Both the position numbers and the translations under genes were made by a program. From Gnetum montanum (lineage: Eukaryota; Streptophyta; Gnetopsida; Gnetales; Gnetaceae), in assembly GCA_015680685.1 (NCBI GenBank), contig MNCI01034058.1:141906-173838 (forward strand): a stretch of 31,933 nucleotides of DNA. Reading direction: 5' to 3'. Below are positions 1 to 9,120 of this stretch, in pieces. Below the pieces are notes generated by a model. It saw only the letters and a program-made list of their open reading frames with translations, did not search any database and was not told the DNA's origin. Within the stretch, counting starts at the first letter, position 1. Every line of letters begins with the position of its first letter.

Positions 1-174
1 GCAATATGATATAATTATTTGTAAAATATCCTTATTAAGGAAATTTAGAAGAATAAATTTACAAGTGAAGGGGGAAAAAGAATATAATGAATATAAATTT
101 TTCAAAATAAATTTGCAACCACTCATAAATTTGCAAACATAGAGTGAGTTAAGAAATTAATGCTTAAATGGGAG
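1..174 (+). other. 3' end of an internal retroelement region, ending in a polypurine-like tract
   Basis: No coding frame is recognisable. The last bases (about 161-174, ATGCTTAAATGGGAG) are purine-rich and abut a TGTTA terminus, as expected of a polypurine tract before a 3' LTR. The same word order, ATGCTTAAGGG, precedes the 3' LTR of element B at 29331-29349, so this is probably the tail of another member of that LTR family. The element continues off the left edge. Confidence 0.4.
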
Positions 175-771
175 TGTTAGAATATACTATTTAAGTCAAG
201 ACGTAATCATTAGTTTCTTAACTTAAGCCACAACTAATTATGAGATGTTATGATAGTTCACCAAGGAATACAACTACTTATGAAGCAATCCACTAACATC
301 TCATCCATTATTAAGGGTGGAATTGCATTATAACAATGTAATTAACCTTTGGAAGAAGGGCTTCCACATTATGAGGAGTTACAATTATTTATGGGCTTCC
401 ACATTATGAGGAGTTACAATTATTTATGGTACCCCTCGAGAATGGATTTGACCTATGCCATCTAAGGTTGGGTTTAAAGGTCATGCTAGTATAGAGTTTT
501 GGAGCCTAAATTGGCAAGTAATGGTAGTTGGGTGAAGCAAGATAAGAAGGGACTAATCACTCCTTTAACTAGATAGCCTAACCATGGTGGCAGTGCCAGA
601 TTACCTCTCAGGCTTAAGTGACATGGGAAGATAACCAAGAGGGTGTTACAGTGTACCACTCTCATTAATAAAAGATTTTCCTCTATTTTTCCTTCCTATT
701 AAATTCAATGCATCAATAATTTACCAAATTATTCATTTATCATGTTATTTCATGATATTTCCATTATAACA
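175..771 (+). repeat. LTR of a Ty3/gypsy-like element, related to the 3' LTR of element B
   Basis: The segment opens TGTTAGAAT and closes ATTATAACA, giving matching inverted termini TGTTA/TAACA. A block at about 285-427 (TCATCCATTATTAAGGGTGG onward) is clearly similar to 29356-29450 in the 3' LTR of element B, which lacks about 120 bases near the LTR start. With the polypurine-like tract just before it, this reads as the 3' LTR of an element lying to the left. No target duplication can be tested because the other end is outside the window. Confidence 0.55.
358..427 (+). repeat. Perfect 35-bp tandem duplication inside the LTR
   Basis: Two adjacent, identical 35-bp units lie at 358-392 and 393-427, each beginning GGGCTTCCACATTATGAGG. 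Element B's LTR has only one equivalent unit (about 29417-29450), so the duplication arose in this copy. Its perfection contrasts with the decay around it. Confidence 0.9.
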
Positions 772-889
772 CTCACGAGTCTAATGAATTAAGAAATGAA
801 TGATTGTGTTTTAATGACATTTGGGAATAGGATGTCACATTTGGTATTGGAGAAAACCACAATTCAGAAGCCAAAGTGGAAGAAAATGC

Positions 890-913
890 TTTATTATTAT
901 TATTATTATTATA
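890..913 (+). repeat. (TTA)n microsatellite
   Basis: About eight uninterrupted TTA units. It lies in the stretch 772-1057, which is otherwise AT-rich sequence in which I recognise no gene. Confidence 0.9.
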
Positions 914-1843
914 AAGAAGAAGTACATCGAAGTGGAATACATGTAGTAAAAAAAGGAAACAGAATAGAAAAGAAGCAGAATAGAGGAACAAAGGAAGTAG
1001 AAAAGTGATTGGTTTTTTGGCCTAAAGGCATCAAGAAAATCTAAAATTATCTTTGACTGGCCTTCTCATTCTTCCTCAATGGCATCCTTTTTATTTAGTA
1101 TTGCCTTACGTCCTACCAAACCATCACACAATTCTTTGATATACTTGGTGGCACTCTTCACTGCAGCCTAGGCCTCATCTTTCTTTTTAAGTTTGACTTC
1201 CAGAAAACTCATTTGAAGAGATCAATTGGTTATGCCATCCTACCATTCTTTTTCCTTCCTCTATATGCATAGAACAAGATTAAAATTATGAAAAAAAAAA
1301 TATCAAATGGAAGAAAGAAAAAGAAGAGTAAGAACTACTCACTCAAAGTCTATCATTCTCAACTTGAAGGAACCATTAATGAGTCAACAGATAACAGGCA
1401 AGACATGTGGCACTTTCCAATTATGAGTTATTCCAAATTTCTGACAACTTTTGGAGCATCCTCATAAATTATATGGAAAGAGGATGTAACACCAACCTAT
1501 ACTAGTTCATAGTCCCACTTGAAATTGCATGATTTGGACTCCCTTATGTGATAAATCTCCTCATGAATAGAGTAGGATGTATTCCTTATGATTTTTTGAC
1601 CAAGATTCTGAAAAAGAATGAGTTCTTATTTGATAGTCGTCACCATCTATCCTAGCAAGAAGGAGGAACCCATGATGGTGTTTGAAGGAGTTACCAAAAT
1701 AGACCTAGGAACTGATGCCATCACTACCTATGGTAAAGAACCCATTATCATGGTCACATGAGTAAATGTTGAAACACCACCAAATTTGGACTACAATGTC
1801 TTAACTGTGAATTTACCTAAGTGTTAACACAAGGAAGCTTTCT

Positions 1844-2235
1844 ACAAATTCTTCTATGTGCTAGGACTATGCTCTCCACTACCCCAAAGCATAGTTAGCC
1901 TAGAGGAGAGTGTAGTCAGCTCCAAAACCCAATTTTTTGTAATTTTTCCTAAGTGTCATCGTGAGGCAAGGAGCTACAAATTTTTTTAAGTGTTGGAACT
2001 ATGCTTTCCACTGCCCCAAAGTGTAGTCATCTCAATAGAGAGCATAGTCAACACAAAAGGCTAGTTTGCAAATTTTTCTAAGTGTCAAGCCAACCATTGC
2101 AGATTTTCTCTAAGTGCTGAGACTATGCTCTCCACTAGACTAGAGCATAGTTAAGTGTAGTCAACACATGGCCAAAATTTTTCTAACTCTTAGACTATGC
2201 TCTCCCCCAATCCAGAGCATAGTCAAGCATAGATA
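1844..2235 (+). repeat. Tandem units with ACTATGCTCTCC / GAGCATAGT inverted repeats
   Basis: Three to four diverged units of about 75-130 bp start near 1844, 1971, 2085 and 2170. Each contains ACTATGCTCTCCACT followed 10-50 bases later by a near-complement such as GAGAGCATAGTC or AGAGCATAGT. Further single copies lie near 2375 and 2546. They occupy the upstream (U3) part of the solo LTR. Confidence 0.7.
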
Positions 2236-2629
2236 GCTAGAACACCCTCCAAAGGCCTTCATAATGCAACATTGGCATTCAACTCAACTCCAACACCTCT
2301 TCAGCAAGCATAGTTATCTTTTTTACATCCCATTTGTCCCAAAATTGTAACTACACTCAACCCTACTTAAGATAATGGAGAGCATAGTCCTAAAGTGTAG
2401 TCTCCAAAGTTGCATTTTTTGCATTTTTTTAGATACATTGCAGACCTCTTGGCACACACACATGCAGTTGGCAATGTAGTGACAATCTTGCACCCTTGTA
2501 AAGCCTATCAAAGCACAACACAACACAACACCACTTGGCTCACTAGAGAGCATAGTTGGGTGATAGCATAGTCCCAACCATCCTGTTGCCACATGGTAGT
2601 CTCTCCACATTTTCTAGCAATCCTAGACC

Positions 2630-2637
2630 TATAAATA
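2630..2637 (+). promoter_or_regulatory. TATA box of the solo LTR
   Basis: TATAAATA occurs within CTATAAATACCCT, a string shared with the Tat LTRs, at a comparable fractional position of the LTR. Confidence 0.65.
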
Positions 2638-3110
2638 CCCTAGCTCTCTACATTTTAGGGGCTGGAAAATTTGTATTTTTGGCATTTTGGCATTTTAACA
2701 TTTTGGACAAATGAGACCTAAAGGCACACCAACGAACTAGAGAAAGGAAAAGTTGCATACCACGGCCCATGATACACTGTGGTGGCCAACCTAACATGCA
2801 TAAACATCATAGCAAGTGCCAAAATTCATGGCCAAACACCTCCAAGACTATGACTATGCTTTTCACTATGCTTGTTGTACAATATGTACCTTCTCACTTC
2901 TTTTGAAGTTAACTATGCTCAACCCCATTTGGGATGGTGTTCTATTTCTCTCCCTTGCATTTTCTATACTTTCTTTGCATTTTTTGTTATTTTTAACATG
3001 TGGTCACATTATAACTATGCTTGGGTAGTAGTCTTTGCATGTCAACACCCTCATTCTCACTAAAACCCTTAACTATGTTCACCCCCTTGAGCACCCATGA
3101 CTACACTCTA

Positions 3111-3195
3111 CACTATTAACACCATTAACACTGTCGATATCACTAACACCATCAACACCATTAACACCACGAACACTACTTACACATTTAACATT
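3111..3195 (+). repeat. Minisatellite of ATTAACACC-type units
   Basis: Imperfect 9-12-bp units (CATTAACACCATTAACACTG and variants) repeat about eight times near the right end of the solo LTR. The Tat LTRs have no obvious counterpart, so the expansion is private to this copy. Confidence 0.75.
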
Positions 3196-4874
3196 GTTTG
3201 GTAAGTTCCTATTTGATCAATAAGACAATTCAAGGCACCCCATCTCTACCTCCAGTAGGCCCTCACGTAGACTCAGGGTAAGGTTGTGTATCCATTGATC
3301 CCTTCATGATTCCAACCATTGATTTTTTTATCATTATAGATGTCACACGTGGTGATCTCGATGGAGGAGTGGAAGTTTGTTCAAAAACTACATTTGTAGT
3401 ACTATCTCTTTCCATTTCTAGAATGAAGTACCTTTGACCCGAAGAGATATGCAACACAAACAAATGAATAATGAAGTCAACATCACACAAGAAGAAGGAA
3501 GAGAAGGAAAGTATTGAAACTTTAGAAATAATTAAATTTACCTTTAGTTCCTTTCCTATATCTTTTCTAGTACTATCCTTTTGTTGTTTGGCACTTTCCT
3601 TTTGTTTGGAACTTAAAATCATCGAACTACTAGAACCTTGCCTAATACATTATCTCTATAAAAAGAAATATTTATTAAAAAATAAAATATAAAAAGTAAA
3701 AATAATAAAGTAGGTCATAAATAAATATATATAAAAAAACCTTACAATTTCTAAGCTCTATCATTGTCCTTTGAGTTAACTGAACTCTCCCAAAAGTTGG
3801 AACACCTTCAATCTGTGCACCTTTAGTCTATGCACATTTGATTGATTTATTCTATAGCCCAAATTGCACTATGAATAAATACATTTAAAAATACATGAGA
3901 AACAACAAGAATAATAAAATACATAACCATATATAAAATACCTCACTAGTTCTCTCTTGATTTTGGACCTACTACAAAGTCATTTGACCTTTTTTTACAT
4001 CCTCAATCTAACTCCTCACAACTCTATATTCTTCAAGAAACTTGGGATGAAACCTAGGATTGCAATGACTAAAAATATTGGTTTAAGAACTCTAACTTAG
4101 AATTAGGGACATAATCATGGGTACACAACATATAGTATAGGATTTTTGGGGAGTTGTTTTGCTAGCAGCAACTTGTTCCATGACATGATGCAAGGCAGAA
4201 AAACAAGATAATGATCAATCATAAATGCTACTAGTTTTAGCATCATGGAGACTATAGATGGAATAGATAGTAACATAGGAGGGTTGTGGATGCCATAAAA
4301 ATTTACTTTGAATAAATTGACACAATTCAAAATTAATTTCATTAATAAAATCACCATGAGAAAAGTGACTTTAGTGGATAGAAAAATCATGAACATAATT
4401 AAATAATTCTTCTTGACAAAACATTCAAAACTTAAGAAAAAAATCATTGGAATTAGAGGATCCTCCCCTAAGTGAAAACCTAAAACTCTCTGAATGTCAG
4501 CTAGAATAATTGCTAATGGTCCAAAAACCATTTGTGAAGTATAAATTTTACTTTTATTATAAAGATTACACCATTGAATTATCAAATTTTTGCAATATGA
4601 TGCTTTGAGAATAGGAAAGACAAGTAATTTAGACAATCATAAGGTTATGAGATACTGAAAATCCTCCACTCTAAGTAAGTTACACACAAAATCAAAAGTA
4701 GCAAGTGCATTATTTTGCTGCAAAAGAATAGTCACCAATTTAGAGCTATTTGAAGGAGGTTGTGCTTGAGAAGAAGCTTGAGCAAGATGCTTAGAAGCCA
4801 TGATATCACTAGTATAAATCTTTCAATATTTTGCTAATGCTACACTATGATGGGCAAAAACATCTTCTCTTATG

Positions 4875-4882
4875 TATTTATG
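4875..4882 (-). promoter_or_regulatory. TATA box candidate for the minus-strand gene
   Basis: CATAAATA reads on the minus strand about 75 bases upstream of the ATG at 4801. The Tat antisense gene has an equivalent CATAAATA (18128-18135), about 155 bases from its ATG. The match is sequence-only. Confidence 0.35.
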
Positions 4883-4934
4883 GAAGAAAACCAAGAACCT
4901 TAGCGAGGGGAAAGAGGCAATATTAATTTAAGCT

Positions 4935-5621
4935 AATTATTAATTAATCAAAGATAACACTTACATTTCATGATTTTGTGATTGATAAGTTAAGAAAATG
5001 ATCATTATCTCTGGCGGAATGTGTAGTACTCTCTAAAAAAATTCTAACAATATCAATTTCATCAAAATATAACTTACAATTTGGGAGATACAACATTTCT
5101 CAAGTTATGTGTAACTTAAAATTAAAAATGCTTTTTTAAAATTTTTAAAATTTAAAATTTAAATTCATAAAAAATAATAAGAATAATAATATTACTATTA
5201 AGGGAGAGAGAGTAGGAGGTTGTAGGTCCAAACCCAGGCATCCCCCCCTCTCCTTGATTTAAAAACTTTTTAATTTAACTTTAAAAAATGTGCTACGGTT
5301 GCTCTATGCTATAACATTTAGACAACCACACTTGATAGCAATAGCATGGGCCTAGCACATAGCATCATGGCTAGCCAAGGCCATAGAAAAACTCCCTACA
5401 TAGCCCTAACAAGGGCAGCAAAGGCCTTGGCCAAGTAGCCACAAAAACCACTTAGCCAAAGTGATGTCCTCTACTTGAACGGGCAACACCCTCTGTTGTT
5501 GCTGCAAGTGCCACTCACTGTTCATTGTCATCCATCTTCAAAATTTTAGTTTAAATTAATAACATGGAAAAATAATTTTTAAAAAGGAATTAGGCATTTT
5601 AGTAGCAATGAGGATAAAAAA
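4935..5621. other. Non-coding stretch, AT-rich, no gene seen
   Basis: It contains A/T homopolymer runs and an AAATTTAAAATTT stretch near 5135-5165. A segment at 5290-5420 has GCTACGG and CTATGCT words like those of the LTRs. I see no coding frame and no clear LTR end. The 5' LTR of element B would be expected to the left of 5990 and is not recognisable. Confidence 0.5.
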
Positions 5622-5695
5622 GTTTGCAATTAAGCACACTTGTCTTGAAGCAGTACTAGGATGGGTGACCACTCGAGAATTCTCAAATATTGTGA
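5622..5695 (+). repeat. 5S rRNA-derived segment (Cassandra-like or SINE3-like relic)
   Basis: GCAATTAAGCACACTTG at 5626 and then AGTACTAGGATGGGTGACC match the internal control region of plant 5S rRNA (GTTAAGCGTGCTTGG and AGTAGTACTAGGATGGGTGACC). The bases after it keep a diverged GAGAATTCTC where 5S has GGGAAGTCCTC. The 5' third of the 5S gene is not convincingly present. It is therefore not a functional 5S gene. It could be a Cassandra-type TRIM LTR, a 5S-derived SINE, or a dispersed 5S fragment. No flanking LTR pair or A-rich tail settles which. Confidence 0.7.
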
Positions 5696-5989
5696 AATTT
5701 TACAAATTTAAAATGGCCATAAATTTTTATTCCAAATTCCATTTTTGACCAAACAAAAACTAGTTCCAGTAGATTTGAATCTTCCAAACATCATGGAATG
5801 GCTAGATTTAACTTTCAAATAATTAAAAAGTAGTTTTCAAGCCATCATTTAGGGTTCTAAAAAAAATTAGGATTTCATGATTACGTAGAAGTTCATGATA
5901 ATTTTAACCTCTCTTGAAACCAATTAACTATCTCAAGATCCATAAAGAAGGTCATTGAGGCCAAGGAACCTGAAGATTACATTAGAGAA

Positions 5990-6636
5990 TAATAGAGACC
6001 TGAGTCAATCATTAGATGAATTCCCTTGAGGAACAAATTAATGAAATTATGAGTATTCAAGAGGAACTTCATTAGTAAAACCAAAGGTTCAGGATAGAGA
6101 TGAAGAACATGTCTAAAGAAATTAGAAAATTGTCCCAAAGTTTAGAATGAAAATGGTCAAAAGTGCAAGGCAAGATGGATTCCTTTGCAGACTTCATCAA
6201 GCAATTAACTAACCATTTCATCCAACCTCCAAATCCAAGCCATTTCCACCTAGGGACCAATACCAAGATCAATCCCTACATTATAGAGAACAAAATCAAG
6301 ATCAACTTTCCCCTAGGGATTTACATAGAAACCAATCCCTACCTATTGGACACCAGGGTGATCATATCCCTTCATTAGGTCAAAGAATAGAAATTGAAGG
6401 TGAGGGATATTGGAATTGGAAAAATGCACAAAGAGAATCATTAACCTAAGTTTATGCCAAAAATGTTAAACTAGATCATTATGATGAAGCCCTTGGATCT
6501 AGTGCCAACACAAAAAATTGGCTTGATACAATGAAAAATTATTTTGATATGTTGAATTTGTCAAGCCAAGAATGTTTAGAAGTCATCTCCATGTCCTTGA
6601 AAGGACTTGCGACAACATTGTGAAATAAACTAAGAT
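5990..6636 (+). pseudogene. gag: Element B (chromovirus) gag, first part, cut by the Tat element
   Basis: From about 6216 a frame reads through a Q/R/P-rich segment and then a typical gag region: YWNWKNAQRES, then KLDHYDEALGSSANTKNWL and a YFDMLNL block near 6470-6560. This fits a retrotransposon gag that encodes the structural particle protein. Stops occur near 6450 and 6621, and the sequence before 6215 is in another frame. The frame is broken at 6636 by the Tat element, and the rest of gag resumes at 25343 in a frame that continues once the insert and one target copy are ignored. No LTR or primer site for B is visible to the left. Confidence 0.65.
6632..6636 (+). repeat. Left target site duplication (AAGAT) of the Tat element
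   Basis: AAGAT directly precedes the LTR terminus TGAAACAC at 6637. The same five bases follow the 3' LTR end at 25338-25342. Five bases is the usual length for Ty3/gypsy integrase. Confidence 0.9.
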
Positions 6637-6910
6637 TGAAACACCCTAAAAAATGCGGGGTCATTCTTGCTATACCAGGCCCTTGCAGTCCATGCAGCAC
6701 TATGGTAGTTCATCAGAAGAAGAACGTTTTGAGTTCAGGCTGGCCAGTTTGGAAAATTTTCTACTTTGAGCATGGATAGGTTTTGCATTATCCTGCCTAT
6801 CCACCAAAGTAGCCTGCCCAGCCAACAGCCTACTCAGAAACAATGTGCAAAGTTGGCAATAGCATTCTGGATGTGCAAAAAATAGTTCGGTAAGTTTTCT
6901 AAGTCAAGAA

Positions 6911-7010
6911 GTCTACTACGCTACGCTATGCCTCGTAGCATAGCAAGCTTCAGAAGATGATGGTAGGATGAAGTGCTACGCTACGCTACGCCATGTAGCA
7001 TAGCATGGCA
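6911..7010 (+). repeat. GCTACG/CGTAGC inverted-repeat clusters in U3
   Basis: At 6915-6945 CTACGCTACGCTATGCC is followed by CGTAGCATAGC. At 6974-7005 TGCTACGCTACGCTACGCC is followed by GTAGCATAGCA. Each could fold into an imperfect hairpin. The 3' LTR has the equivalents at 23962-23990 and 24022-24050. Confidence 0.8.
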
Positions 7011-7251
7011 ATGGCTTCACTACCACTCCCCTTGCCCAATTTCAAGTTCTACAACAATGTCCCTTTCTATCAGGAAGCAACGGACCATGTTTGCTACTAT
7101 GCTACACTGAGCTACATGGCACAGCAAGGCATAGCAATCCTGTGGAAGGGACAAAAGGCAGCTCGAAGGGAAAAATTAGCAAAGTTCACAAGACTTGCAT
7201 CACAGAAGACAAAGTTTGCAAATCGAAAAAACTTTTGCGACTAAGGCTAGT

Positions 7252-7303
7252 TGCTACGCTACGTAGCATAGCGTAGTGTAGTGTAGCGTAGCAAGCATGC
7301 AAC
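7252..7303 (+). repeat. GCTACGTAGC palindrome cluster in U3
   Basis: GCTACGCTACGTAGCATAGC, with the perfect 10-bp palindrome GCTACGTAGC's near form at its centre, is followed by several GTGTAGCGTAGC units. A diverged copy lies in the 3' LTR at about 24298-24332. Confidence 0.75.
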
Positions 7304-7584
7304 ATATAGCAAAACACACGACGAGGTGCTATGCTACAAAGCACAGCTAGGCATGTGGGTGGTTGTGCGACATCAATGCACTTCACCTAATCTGACCGTT
7401 GGCACACGTCTCAGACACTGACGATGTAATTATGGTGTGGCAGGCTCATAGTTATTGCATGATAGGTTTGCATTACAACGGTCTTGTAGGTCCAATGGTC
7501 ATACATGGCACGAGTGGTACCAGCAAGTCAACGAAGGCCCGAGGCATGTAGTGTCCAAACCATCCCTTTTGCATCTCTTAGCCC

Positions 7585-7592
7585 TATAAATA
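7585..7592 (+). promoter_or_regulatory. TATA box of the 5' LTR
   Basis: TATAAATA in the context AGCCCTATAAATACCCTGAG is conserved in the 3' LTR (24642) and in the solo LTR (2630). Transcription of the genomic RNA would be expected to start about 30 bases downstream, near 7617. Confidence 0.75.
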
Positions 7593-8329
7593 CCCTGAGA
7601 AATAGCATTCAAAGGGTTTGGAATTTTTCAGAAAATAGCATTCAAAAGAGGTCCAATCCCTGATCCGGTTGACTCTCCTTCGCTAAGTCCCCTACTCTCT
7701 TTCTTTGGCATTCAAGCTCTCTCCCCGGCACGTTGTAACACCAAGCATTGTAAGCTTTCTATTTGATATTGCAAATAATTAGCACTTTCAGCTGGTATTT
7801 TGTTCTATCCTCCTTTTTCTACCATCTTGGTAGAATCCCTGCACTGTCAACATCTAAGTCCATGCCAAAACACACCACCTATTTTTCTTAACACGTCCTG
7901 GTTACTCTCGGGATCTCTACACTCTGTCACATTGTGCAACCAATTGTATCCGCCCTAACAAAGCAAACTTGTAGATTCGAGGAAGTGCATGTTTCTAACT
8001 ACATTTTACTTTATTTCTTGCTTATTTCCTCATTCTGTGCTATTCTTTCTATTTTATTCATTTTTAAGCATTACTTCACATTTCATTTCTATTTCAAAAT
8101 ATATATGTTGCAAAAGGCTATATAGACGTTGACGTAAGTCCCTATCTGATCGACCAGACCATTCAGGGTGCTCATATCTGCACACACCCAGCATGACCCT
8201 CCCGTAGGTATGGGGTCAAAACTATCATGCCCACCAACCCCTCAATGTCTTCCAGCCGTCGACGTTTTCAATTGCTACAGTTTTCTGATGCTAGAAGGAG
8301 GGACTTTTGGTGCCTTTTCTGTGTGTCAC

Positions 8330-9030
8330 GATAGTTCTGTGAGCCTTCTATACCATGATACACATAAGCATAAATGTGACACCCTCTTGTGGTTGTTTTT
8401 GCTTTGTCCGGTGCAGATTGGTTTCCTCGATGATTCCTTGGAAGCCCTACAGAACACAAGGCCTCTGATTGCCAGCTAACTAGCTCTTTTACGATTGTCT
8501 TGCATGCGTTTTGTACCCCATCTTGTGTGGTACAAACTGATCACTTTGACAATCCCTTGGGGATCCTGTGAGATGCAAAGCCTACTTGACCACTAGTTAG
8601 CTCACTCATCTTATGGTTTTCTTGCACACATTCTATACCCCATCTTGTGTGGTACAAACTGGTTGCTTCAACGGTCCTTTGGGGATCCTGCAAGATGCAA
8701 AGCCTTCTTGTTAGCTTGCTTGTCTTATGGTAGTCTCGTAAGCCTTCTACACCCCGATACGCATTAACATAGACTTGACACCCATCTGTGGTTGTTTACG
8801 CATCATGCGATGTAGATCGGTCGCCTCGACAGTCCCTCAGGAATTCTATGAGACATAAAGCCTCCGACAGCCAATTAATTCACCTTCCCTTTTTATAGTA
8901 GTCTTTCATGCGCTCTACACCTTAGCTCACAAAGACGTAAATGTGACATCCTATTGTGGTTGTTTGCGCCTTGTGTGGTGCAGGTCGATCACCCCGACGG
9001 TTCCTCCGAAATCCGGCAAGACGTAAAGCT
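8330..9030 (+). repeat. Leader tandem repeats, about five diverged units of 110-180 bp
   Basis: Units recur near 8355, 8500, 8625, 8735 and 8905. Each contains a variant of CCCCATCTTGTGTGGTACA or TGTGACACCCTCTTGTGG, then CTTTGACAATCCCTTGGGGA, then a GATGCAAAGCC-like end. They fill the untranslated leader between the 5' LTR and gag. No primer-binding site beginning TGG was found directly after the LTR end at 8279. Confidence 0.75.
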
Positions 9031-9120
9031 TCTTTTTACTACTTTTTCCAACTTTCTTGTTCGATTGCACTCTTTGGCATAACTTTTGTGTTTTCCTTTT
9101 GCATAACTACCTACTTAACA

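Larger units (their letters stand above)
1770..3338 (+). mobile_element. Solo LTR of a relative of the Tat element
   Basis: The left end TGAAACACCACCAAATTTGG matches the left end of the Tat LTRs (TGAAACACACTAAAAAATTT at 23684). The promoter block around 2630 shares CTATAAATACCCT with the Tat LTR at 7584. The right part (3200-3290) aligns with the Tat LTR end: GTAAGTTCCTATTTGATCAA against GTAAGTCCCTATCTGATCGA. The length of 1,569 bp compares with 1,643 and 1,654 for the Tat LTRs. Flanks are AATGT (1765-1769) and GATGT (3339-3343), a one-mismatch target duplication. No internal region is attached, so it is a solo LTR left by LTR-LTR recombination. It is far more diverged from the Tat LTRs than they are from each other. 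Confidence 0.75.
1058..4801 (-). pseudogene. Decayed minus-strand gene, probably several exons, interrupted by a solo LTR
   Basis: Reading the minus strand, an ATG at 4801-4799 begins MASKHLAQASSQAQPPSNSS and runs open, with stops, to about 4465. A frameshift follows, and another readable frame continues to about 4100. A lysine/serine-rich segment (about 3635-3525) ends at an AAAG/GTAAAT donor-like site. A segment at 3440-3339 is then cut by the solo LTR at 3338/1770. Readable sequence resumes at 1769-1490 and again at about 1210-1058, where it is lysine- and glutamate-rich like a coiled coil. The product is unknown. One stretch (about 4560-4475) has the pattern hydrophobic-G-x-hydrophobic, then DIQRVLGF, loosely like the domain in exon 4 of the antisense gene inside the Tat element. 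Exon borders are my inference. Confidence 0.35.
6637..8279 (+). repeat. 5' LTR of the Tat element
   Basis: 1,643 bp, from TGAAACACCC to ATTGCTACA (TG...CA). It aligns over its whole length with 23684-25337. It carries three clusters of GCTACG/CGTAGC words in U3 and a TATA box at 7585. Beyond the TATA box lie a long R/U5 with the conserved block GTAAGTCCCTATCTGATCGA and the end block GTCGACGTTTTC. Confidence 0.93.

Noticed and set aside
3111-3195. CRISPR-like array
   Set aside because: The units are 9-12 bases, contiguous and without spacers. It is a minisatellite in a plant LTR.
4115-4636. Single 173-codon minus-strand gene starting at 4636
   Set aside because: The start is a TTG in the middle of the frame that begins at the ATG at 4801. 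After about 4465 a different frame gives the more protein-like reading, so the second half is likely a shadow.
5222-5245. GGTCCAAACCC as a tRNA B box, suggesting a tRNA-derived SINE
   Set aside because: No A box at the right distance and no acceptor-stem pairing. Short matches of this kind are expected by chance.
8309-8330. TGGTGCC as a tRNA-Asp primer-binding site of the Tat element
   Set aside because: It lies about 30 bases after the LTR and matches only its first seven bases. The expected GTTGCCGGGGA part is absent.
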